The position numbers and the translations under genes were made by a program. A stretch of 64,000 bases of DNA, taken from contig NZ_SHKS01000004.1 in the NCBI RefSeq assembly GCF_004217285.1, positions 62,001-126,000 on the forward strand, read 5' to 3'. Positions 58,735 to 64,000 of this stretch are shown one piece after another. Below the pieces are notes generated by a model. The model did no database searches and was not told where the DNA came from. It was given only the letters and a program-made list of their open reading frames with translations. The stretch comes from Streptomyces sp. BK239 (GTDB taxonomy: Bacteria; Actinomycetota; Actinomycetes; Streptomycetales; Streptomycetaceae). Positions within the stretch are counted from its first letter, which is position 1. Each line of letters begins with the position of its first letter.

Positions 58735-59616
58735 GTGACCACAGACACCGCGACCGAGGTTTTCGAGGAGCACCGGCCGCTGCTGCTGGGCGTCGCCTAC
58801 CGCATGCTCGGCCGCGTCGCCGACGCCGAGGACGTCGTCCAGGACGCCTGGCTGCGCTGGTCCGCCGCCGGCCGCGCCGACGTGAGCCGGCCGCGCGCCT
58901 ACCTGGTGCGGATCGTCACCCGCCTCGCCCTGGACCGCCTGACCCGCGTCAAGTCCCGCGACGAGGCCTACATCGGCCCCTGGCTGCCCGAGCCGTACCT
59001 GACCGACTTCGGCGACACCGTCCCGGACACCGCCGAGCGTGCCGTGCTCGCCGACTCGGTCTCGCTCGCCGTCCTCGTCGTCCTGGAGTCCCTGTCGCCC
59101 CTGGAGCGCGCGGTGTTCGTCCTGCGGGAGGCCTTCGGCTACCCCTACGCCGAGATCGCCGCCGTCCTCGACCGCTCCGAGCCGGCGGTGCGTCAGCTGG
59201 CCGGCCGGGCGCGCCGGCACGTCGAGGAGCGGCGGCCCCGCTTCACCGTGGATCCCGCCCAGCGGCGCGAACTCACCGAACGGTTCCTCGCCGCGGCCAC
59301 GGAGGGCGACCTGGAGGGGCTGATGGCGCTGCTCGCTCCGGACGCCCGGCTCGTCGGCGACGGCGGCGGCAAGGTCCAGGCGTCGCTGCGGGTGCTCCGG
59401 AGCGCGGACCACGTCGCCCGGTTCATCGTCGGCGTCGCCCGCAGGGGCCTTCCCGACGCCTCGTTCCGCTTCCTCGAGGTCAACGGCGGACCCGCCGTGC
59501 TGACCCTGTCCGGAGGCGAGCCGGACACCGTCCTCCAGCTCGACGTGGCCGACGGCCGAGTCCGGGTCGTCTACGTCATCCGCAACCCGGACAAGCTGCA
59601 CGCCCTGCGGTCGTGA
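58735..59616 (+). CDS. ECF41-group RNA polymerase sigma factor (SigJ-like)
   Basis: A 293-residue sigma factor. Region 2 (LLGVAYRMLGRVADAEDVVQ) and region 4 (PLERAVFVLREAFGYPYAEI) are complete, and the ECF41 hallmark WLPEP lies between them. The C-terminal SnoaL-like domain carries the other two group signatures, DGGGK and NPDKL. In this group the C-terminal domain acts as a built-in regulator in place of a separate anti-sigma factor. A COE partner gene (carboxymuconolactone decarboxylase, oxidoreductase or epimerase) usually neighbours; here the divergent gene is an alpha/beta hydrolase. GTG 58735 is the start. Confidence 0.9.
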   Translation: MTTDTATEVFEEHRPLLLGVAYRMLGRVADAEDVVQDAWLRWSAAGRADVSRPRAYLVRIVTRLALDRLTRVKSRDEAYIGPWLPEPYLTDFGDTVPDTAERAVLADSVSLAVLVVLESLSPLERAVFVLREAFGYPYAEIAAVLDRSEPAVRQLAGRARRHVEERRPRFTVDPAQRRELTERFLAAATEGDLEGLMALLAPDARLVGDGGGKVQASLRVLRSADHVARFIVGVARRGLPDASFRFLEVNGGPAVLTLSGGEPDTVLQLDVADGRVRVVYVIRNPDKLHALRS

Positions 59617-59868
59617 ATCCGGATTACTTACCGTCAATTCCCTTACGACGCACCCCGTTTCATTGCGGCTGTTTTGCCGCCGTGTCTACGGAAAGGGCCG
59701 GGTGCGAACGCTCCGTAAACGCTTACCCCTCCTGTTCCCTTGGGCTTCGAAAGCGTTCGAAGATTGATCTTGACCGTGGATGGGGGCCGCCTTATGGTCG
59801 CAGACAAGTGCAACAACCCTTAATAAACAAGGGCACGAAAACACCGCCTGCCACGGCGATCGCGAAGG
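59617..59868 (+). promoter_or_regulatory. Promoter region with several palindromes upstream of the GntR gene
   Basis: The gap holds a promoter TTGACC (59770-59775) with TATGGT (59793-59798) at 17-base spacing. A perfect 18-base dyad CTTCGAAAGCGTTCGAAG (59745-59762) sits just upstream of it, GTAAACGCTTAC (59715-59726) further upstream, and CCCTT/AAGGG (59817-59833) downstream. The dyads are possible operators for the GntR or ROK regulator. Confidence 0.6.
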
Positions 59869-59913
59869 ACAGGGTGGGGACCTTGCAAGCGGAGAACAGG
59901 GTGGGGACCTTGC
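59869..59913 (+). repeat. 18-base exact direct repeat at the GntR start
   Basis: ACAGGGTGGGGACCTTGC occurs at 59869-59886 and again at 59896-59913, 27 bases apart. Each copy supplies a GTG start codon and a ribosome-site-like purine run upstream, so the gene has two nearly equivalent translation starts. Confidence 0.8.
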
Positions 59914-60659
59914 GACTGGAGACGGTGCCCGAGCCGAAGTACTGGCATCTCAAGACCGTGCTCACCGAGGCGCTGGACTCGGAGTTCGCCGTGGGCGAGG
60001 TCCTGCCCAACGAGCGTGCGCTGGCCGCCCGTTTCGGGGTCGCCCGCGCCACGCTGCGCCAGGCCCTGGAGCAGCTCGAACTGGAAGGCCGCCTCCAGCG
60101 CCGCCGGGGAGTCGGCACCACGGTCGCGCCGCCCCGCGTGGACGTCGGAGCGGAACGGAACGGCTGGCCCGGCGCGCCCGGTGACACGTGGAACCCGGTC
60201 GACTGCGCGCTCGCCGTACCGCCGGCGGCCGTCGCCGACGCCCTGGGCGCCGACCGCGACGAGCCCGTGCACATCGTGCGCCGCTCCCGGGTCTCCCACG
60301 GCCGGCCCCTCGCCGCCGAACTGCTCTACGTCCCACAGGCGTCGGTGCCCGAGCTGACCGCGATCGACGCCCCCTCCGGCCCGGCACGCGCGCGTGCGGT
60401 GCTGCGCGAACTGCAGCACCTGGAGCTGGAGAGCCAGGACCGGGCCGTGGAGCTGGGCTCGGCCCGCGCGGACGACGCCAAGGAACTCGACCGGCTGCCC
60501 GGCGCACCCGTCCTCGTCGTCACCACCCGCTTCTTCGCCGGGGGCCGCACCGCCGCGCTCTCCGCGGCCACCTACCGCGCGGACACCTGCCGGCTGACGT
60601 TCGGCGCGTCGGGCGGCGTGGAGATCCACCACGACGACCCCGCACGCCGCGCCTCCTGA
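59901..60659 (+). CDS. GntR-family regulator (UTRA type)
   Basis: A 252-residue GntR regulator. The winged helix (VLTEALDSEFAVGEVLPNER, LAARFGVARATLRQALEQLE) is followed by a UTRA effector domain (SRVSHGRPLAAELLYVP, GAPVLVVTTRFFAGGRTAAL). GTG 59901 has GGAG six bases upstream. An in-frame GTG at 59874 within the duplicated copy would add nine residues, so the start is ambiguous. UTRA-type regulators respond to sugars or amino sugars. It converges with the ROK gene with only seven bases between the stops. Confidence 0.87.
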   Translation: MGTLRLETVPEPKYWHLKTVLTEALDSEFAVGEVLPNERALAARFGVARATLRQALEQLELEGRLQRRRGVGTTVAPPRVDVGAERNGWPGAPGDTWNPVDCALAVPPAAVADALGADRDEPVHIVRRSRVSHGRPLAAELLYVPQASVPELTAIDAPSGPARARAVLRELQHLELESQDRAVELGSARADDAKELDRLPGAPVLVVTTRFFAGGRTAALSAATYRADTCRLTFGASGGVEIHHDDPARRAS

Positions 60660-60666
60660 CGGTCCG

Positions 60667-61857
60667 TCATAAACCCTTGGGGCTCAGGCGTGCCCCCGCC
60701 GGTGACCGGCCCGTCACCGTCCCCTCCACCGCGAACAGCTGCTCCTCGACGTGGTCGAGAGCCAGCCGCAGCGCGCCCGTCGCCACGGCCGCCTCGCCGA
60801 GCATCGAGAGCGCCACCCGCGGCGGGCGCAGGCAGTAGCGCGCCAACTCCCGCCGCAGCGGATCCAGTACGCCGTCCAGTCCCGCCGCCCAGCCGCCGAC
60901 CACCACCAACTCCGGGTCCAGGGCCAGGACCAGCGCGGCCACGTCGTGCACGAGCCGCTGCAGGAAGCGCTCCACGGCCGCCCCGGCCCGCCGGTCGCCC
61001 TCGCGTGCCTGCGCGAACACCTGCGTGACCGCCTGCTCGTCCAGCGGATGCAGCGGCTCGCCCGTCGTGGACAGCAGGGTCTCCGGCGTGACTCCCCGCC
61101 CCAGCAGGTGCAGCGCGCCGATCTCGCCGGCCGCCCCGCCGTACCCCCGGTGCAGCCGTCCCCCGATCAGCGAACCGGCGCCCGGACTCAGCCCCGCCAG
61201 CACGAACACCACGTCGTCGGAACCGACGGCGGCGCCCTTCCAGTGCTCGGCCACGGCCGCCGCGTTGGCGTCGTTCTCCACCAGCACCGGGCACCTGAAG
61301 GAACGGCCCAGCCGCTCGCCCAGCCGCAGCCCCGTCCACTCGGGCAGCGCGGTGCCCAACCGCACCGTCCCGTCGGCCTCCACGATGCCGGGTGTGCCGA
61401 CGCCCACGGCCCGCAGCGAACCGCGCGGCACGCCCGCCCGGCGCAGCAGCTCCGCCACCGCCGTGCGCAGCCGCTCCAGCCGCTCGTCGGCGGGGGCGCT
61501 CTCGTCGACCTCCGTGGCCTGCGCGCCCAGCACCCGCCCGTCCAGGTCGGACAGCAGCGCGGCCACGCGGTGCGCCCCGATCTCCAGGCCCAGCAGATGG
61601 CCGGCCTCCGCCCGGAACCTGAACCGGCGAGCCGGCCGCCCCTGCCGCCGGGCGGCGCCCTCCTCGGCCGCCTTCTCGACGACGAGCCCGGCCCCGATGA
61701 GGTCCTCCACGACCCCCTCGACGGTCGGCCGGGACAGCCCGGTGGCCCGTGTGATCTCCGTGAGCGTCGCGCAGTCGGCGGCACGCAGCTCGTGCAGCAC
61801 CACCGCGGAATTGATCCTTCGCAACAGCGAGGGATCCCCGCCGGTCAGCCGCCCCAA
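60667..61857 (-). CDS. ROK-family transcriptional regulator
   Basis: A 396-residue protein with an N-terminal winged helix (LTEITRATGLSRPTVEGVVE) and a ROK kinase-like domain (LLGLEIGAHRVAALLSDLDG, VGTPGIVEADG, ENDANAAAVAEHW, GGAAGEIGALHLLG). The cysteine cluster CxCGxxGC of zinc-type ROK proteins is absent, so it is a non-zinc regulator rather than an active sugar kinase. ROK repressors often sense sugars in carbon utilisation. It faces the GntR regulator tail to tail and lies near a two-component pair; no target gene is directly adjacent. Confidence 0.87.
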   Translation of the reverse strand: MGRLTGGDPSLLRRINSAVVLHELRAADCATLTEITRATGLSRPTVEGVVEDLIGAGLVVEKAAEEGAARRQGRPARRFRFRAEAGHLLGLEIGAHRVAALLSDLDGRVLGAQATEVDESAPADERLERLRTAVAELLRRAGVPRGSLRAVGVGTPGIVEADGTVRLGTALPEWTGLRLGERLGRSFRCPVLVENDANAAAVAEHWKGAAVGSDDVVFVLAGLSPGAGSLIGGRLHRGYGGAAGEIGALHLLGRGVTPETLLSTTGEPLHPLDEQAVTQVFAQAREGDRRAGAAVERFLQRLVHDVAALVLALDPELVVVGGWAAGLDGVLDPLRRELARYCLRPPRVALSMLGEAAVATGALRLALDHVEEQLFAVEGTVTGRSPAGARLSPKGL

Positions 61858-61985
61858 CGTCCGTCCTCCCAGCTCGCGCGCGTATGGGCCGGATCGTACT
61901 CGGCGCCGCGAACCCCGACGAGCACGAAATCGACACGAACCGCGCCCCGCGCTCCTGCCGACTCCCCGGGCCCCCCGGCGCCTCC

Positions 61986-62654
61986 TCAGCCCACCCCCAC
62001 GAACCCCGACTCGTACGCCGTGATCACCGCCTGCGTACGGTCCCGCGCCCCGAGCTTCGCCAGGACGGCGCTCACATGCGACTTGACCGTCTCCGCCCCG
62101 ACGACAAGCCGCGCCGCGATCTCCGCGTTGGACAGCCCGCGCGCCATCAGCCGCAGCACCTCGGCCTCCCGCTCGGTCAGCCGGGCCCGCTCCAGCACGT
62201 CCCGGGCCGCACGGTTGCCGCCCCCGTCGCCGTGCTCGGCGGCGAGCCGCCGCACCGAGGCCGGGAACAGCAGCGACTCGCCCTCGGCGACCAGCCGCAC
62301 CGCGTGCACGATCTCCGCCGGCCGCGCCCGCTTCAGCAGGAAGCCGTCCGCGCCCGCGCGCAGCGCCTCGTACACGTACTCGTCGTTCTCGAAGGTCGTC
62401 ACGACCAGGATCTTCGGCGGGCGGTCCACCGTCCGCAGCAACGCGCGCGTGGCCTCGATGCCGTCCATCAACGGCATCCGCACGTCCATGGCGACCACGT
62501 CGGGCCGCAGCGTCCGCACCAGCGGGATCACCGCCGCCCCGTCCGCCGCCTCCCCGACGACCTCGATGTCGGGCTGGGCGGACAGCACGGCACGCAACCC
62601 CGCGCGGACCAGGGGCTCGTCATCCACGAGCAGTACGGAAACCGGCACCCGCAC
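61986..62654 (-). CDS. NarL/LuxR-family response regulator
   Basis: A 222-residue response regulator. The receiver has [14 protein letters not shown] at the acidic pocket and the phospho-Asp in [13 protein letters not shown], with Lys in [11 protein letters not shown]. The C-terminal LuxR HTH ([40 protein letters not shown]) is complete. GTG 62654 is the start, with GTG 62648 as an alternative. The partner histidine kinase lies just upstream on the same strand, 31 bp away. An ABC transporter divergent from the kinase is the likely target. Confidence 0.9.
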   Translation of the reverse strand: MRVPVSVLLVDDEPLVRAGLRAVLSAQPDIEVVGEAADGAAVIPLVRTLRPDVVAMDVRMPLMDGIEATRALLRTVDRPPKILVVTTFENDEYVYEALRAGADGFLLKRARPAEIVHAVRLVAEGESLLFPASVRRLAAEHGDGGGNRAARDVLERARLTEREAEVLRLMARGLSNAEIAARLVVGAETVKSHVSAVLAKLGARDRTQAVITAYESGFVGVG

Positions 62655-62685
62655 AGCTTAGAGTCCCCCGCGATCTGCCTGATCG

Positions 62686-63840
62686 TCAGCTCAGCGGCAG
62701 CTCCGCGCGCACCTGCCAGTCGCCGGCGTCCGGGCCCGTCGACGCGTGGCCGCCGAGCAGCGCCGCCCGCTCGCGTATCCCGCGCAGCCCGCTGCCCCGC
62801 CCGGGCCCGGTGACGGCGGCCGTCAGCGGATTGCGGACCTCCAGGGTCAGCACGTCCGCCGCGGCATGGACGCGGACCCGCACCGGCACCGCGCCCGCGT
62901 GCCGCAGCACGTTCGTCAGCGCCTCCTGGAGGATGCGGTAACCCTCGCGGGACACGGGCCCCGGCACCGCCTCCACAGCACCCGTCACCTCCGCGTCCAC
63001 GTTCGCCCCGGACGTCCGCGCCGACTCCAGCAGACGGTCGGCCTCGGCCAGCGTCGGCCGCCCGCTCACCGGCCGCTCCGCCTCGCGCAGCACCCCGAGC
63101 ACCCGCTCCAGGTCCTCCAGCGCGGCCCGGCCGGTCTCCTCGATCGCGCCGAGCGCCCGGTCCGTGAACTCCGGGTCGCCCGTAGCCCGCGCGGCGCCCG
63201 CCTGCACCACCGCCACCGTCAGCGCGTGGCCGATCGAGTCGTGCAGCTCCCGCGCGATGCGGTTGCGCTCCAGAAGCTGCTCCGTGCGCTCCTCCAGGGC
63301 GGCGAGCCGCTCGCCGGCGGACGGGCCGAGGAGCCACCGGGCGACGGCGGTGACCGCCTCGCCCATGCCGACGACGACCGCGCCGAGCGTGAGGAGGGGG
63401 AGCGGCGCGAGCAGCGCGTACCACCAGTGCGGGGCCGCGTCCGCGAGGACCGGGACGTCGTCGTGCGCCCGCCCGCGCGCGGCCGCCACCAGCTCCAGCG
63501 CCAGGACGGGCAGCCAGACGCAGGCCACCGCCGTCACCCCGCCCAACACCATGCGCGCTTCCAGCCACAGCACCGTCCGCAGCCGGTCCCGCCAGGCCGT
63601 CGCCGGCGACACCGAGAACCCGGGGTCGCGCTCACCGGGCGTCAACAGCAGCTCCGCCTGCACCCCTTCGCCCCGGCGCACCGCCGGAATCAGCCCGACC
63701 GGCACCAGCATCAGCGCGGGCACCCACGGCTTCGACGAGTCGATGAACATCCAGATGCTCAGCAACAGCATCGGCACCCACAGATGCACCAGCCGTGTGT
63801 ACGTCGTCCCCCGCAGCAGCGGGCGCAGGAAGCGGCCCAT
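62686..63840 (-). CDS. NarL-type sensor histidine kinase
   Basis: A 384-residue histidine kinase of the HisKA_3 type. Four predicted membrane helices sit in the N-terminal part (around residues 20-60, 95-115 and 145-165). The H-box is RNRIARELHDSIGHAL, and the C-terminal ATPase has EALTNVLRHAG and GLRGIRERAALLGG. Membrane segments suggest a signal within or near the membrane, such as a cell-envelope stress. ATG 63840 was chosen; an in-frame GTG at 63846 is possible. It pairs with the regulator at 61986 and is divergent from an ABC transporter ATPase gene. Confidence 0.9.
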   Translation of the reverse strand: MGRFLRPLLRGTTYTRLVHLWVPMLLLSIWMFIDSSKPWVPALMLVPVGLIPAVRRGEGVQAELLLTPGERDPGFSVSPATAWRDRLRTVLWLEARMVLGGVTAVACVWLPVLALELVAAARGRAHDDVPVLADAAPHWWYALLAPLPLLTLGAVVVGMGEAVTAVARWLLGPSAGERLAALEERTEQLLERNRIARELHDSIGHALTVAVVQAGAARATGDPEFTDRALGAIEETGRAALEDLERVLGVLREAERPVSGRPTLAEADRLLESARTSGANVDAEVTGAVEAVPGPVSREGYRILQEALTNVLRHAGAVPVRVRVHAAADVLTLEVRNPLTAAVTGPGRGSGLRGIRERAALLGGHASTGPDAGDWQVRAELPLS

Positions 63841-63874
63841 GCGCACATGGTGACAGCCGCCACCGACAACCGGC

Positions 63875-63915
63875 CTCCCCCGAGCGGGGGAGACGGACTC
63901 CACCCGCGGGGGAGG
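63875..63915. promoter_or_regulatory. CTCCCCCG-AG-CGGGGGAG dyad between the kinase and ABC genes
   Basis: A perfect eight-base inverted repeat (63875-63892), followed by a related imperfect repeat CTCCACCCGCGGGGGAG at 63898-63914, fills the gap between the divergent starts. It is a good candidate for the binding site of the neighbouring response regulator. Confidence 0.55.
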
Positions 63916-63948
63916 CCCCGGCCCCGGCCGGGCGGCCACAGTGAGCCC

Positions 63949-64000
63949 ATGACCAGCATCGACGTCCGCGACCTCACCAAGGAGTTCGGCCCACGGCGGG
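63949..64000 (+). CDS. ABC transporter ATP-binding protein, N-terminal fragment
   Basis: The gene runs off the right edge; only 17 codons are visible from ATG 63949. They read MTSIDVRDLTKEFGPRR, the typical opening of an ABC transporter ATPase ahead of Walker A. The location, divergent from a NarL-type two-component pair, suggests a drug- or lipid-type exporter controlled by that system. The ribosome site is weak. The family assignment rests on a short segment and the context. Confidence 0.65.
   Translation, partial: MTSIDVRDLTKEFGPRR

Noticed and set aside
58590-59600. Plus-strand open frame running through the ECF41 gene into the GntR gene
   Set aside because: It is a different frame from the sigma factor with an Arg/Pro-rich product; only its last part (the GntR protein) is real.
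1-64000. tRNA, rRNA or CRISPR arrays
   Set aside because: I found no tRNA cloverleaf-like segment, rRNA block or regularly spaced repeat array by eye; a tRNAscan or CRISPR search would be needed for certainty.

Overview
The window looks like chromosomal DNA of a Streptomyces or close relative. It has very high G+C, strong third-position G/C bias, GGAGG-type ribosome sites, many GTG starts, and typical actinomycete gene types: a divergent tuf3-like EF-Tu, an ECF41 sigma factor, MocR, ROK and GntR regulators, a NarL-type two-component pair, and a fused sigma-like/zinc-finger/ricin protein. I count about 57 real genes or gene remnants. No rRNA, tRNA or CRISPR array was seen. Most of the window reads as ordinary core and accessory chromosome rather than one large island.

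Region by region. 1-3,100: an FAD oxidoreductase running off the left edge, a HIT-like protein, and two gene remnants (NAD(P)-binding reductase and AraC regulator) abutting at a deletion scar. 3,100-12,600: a HipA-like kinase with a DUF3037 partner, two short-chain reductases, a peptide-type solute-binding lipoprotein, uracil-DNA glycosylase, a DinB protein, a TetR-flavin monooxygenase divergent pair with two matching operators, and a Gfo/Idh oxidoreductase. 12,450-16,500: apolipoprotein N-acyltransferase, an NTF2-like protein, an AI-2E-type transporter and a DUF4291 protein. 16,600-18,700: a TnpB (IS200/IS605 or IS1341-type) element splitting a DUF5829-like gene. 18,800-23,230: small proteins, a coiled-coil/Mrr nuclease/TerD fusion, a 59-residue conserved-looking protein and undecaprenyl-diphosphatase.

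23,400-26,350 is a three-gene operon (Gfo/Idh oxidoreductase, PmoA-like DUF6807 protein, cupin) behind a promoter with a LacI-type palindrome; it looks like a carbohydrate or polyol catabolic unit. 26,350-38,600 holds TVP38-like and AlkD genes, tuf3, a spermidine-synthase-like protein, a membrane protein, a thioesterase-like protein, galU, the sigma-like/ricin fusion, DedA, a gamma-carbonic anhydrase, an acyltransferase and an XRE-cupin regulator. 38,600-41,130 holds a His-rich metal exporter with a divergent ArsR sensor and a DUF2975/YozG-like pair behind two tandem palindromes. 41,160-50,000 holds a CoA-binding protein, a degenerate CysRS/MshC-like protein overlapping sixA, a YigZ protein, sbcD-sbcC and a DUF885 peptidase. 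50,000-58,500 holds an Lrp regulator with a divergent Cys/Met PLP enzyme, an ACT-GNAT acetyltransferase, phoD with a candidate PHO box, a MocR regulator with a divergent EamA exporter, and an alpha/beta hydrolase. 58,700-64,000 holds an ECF41 sigma factor, a GntR and a convergent ROK regulator, and a two-component system divergent from an ABC transporter gene running off the right edge.

Many regulator-target pairs sit head to head and several intergenic gaps carry clear palindromes, so much of the reportable novelty is regulatory. The protein architectures most worth a second look are the Mrr-TerD fusion, the sigma-like/zinc-finger/TM/ricin fusion, the catalytically stripped CysRS/MshC-like protein, the HipA-like/DUF3037 pair and the TnpB element with its right-end RNA structure.
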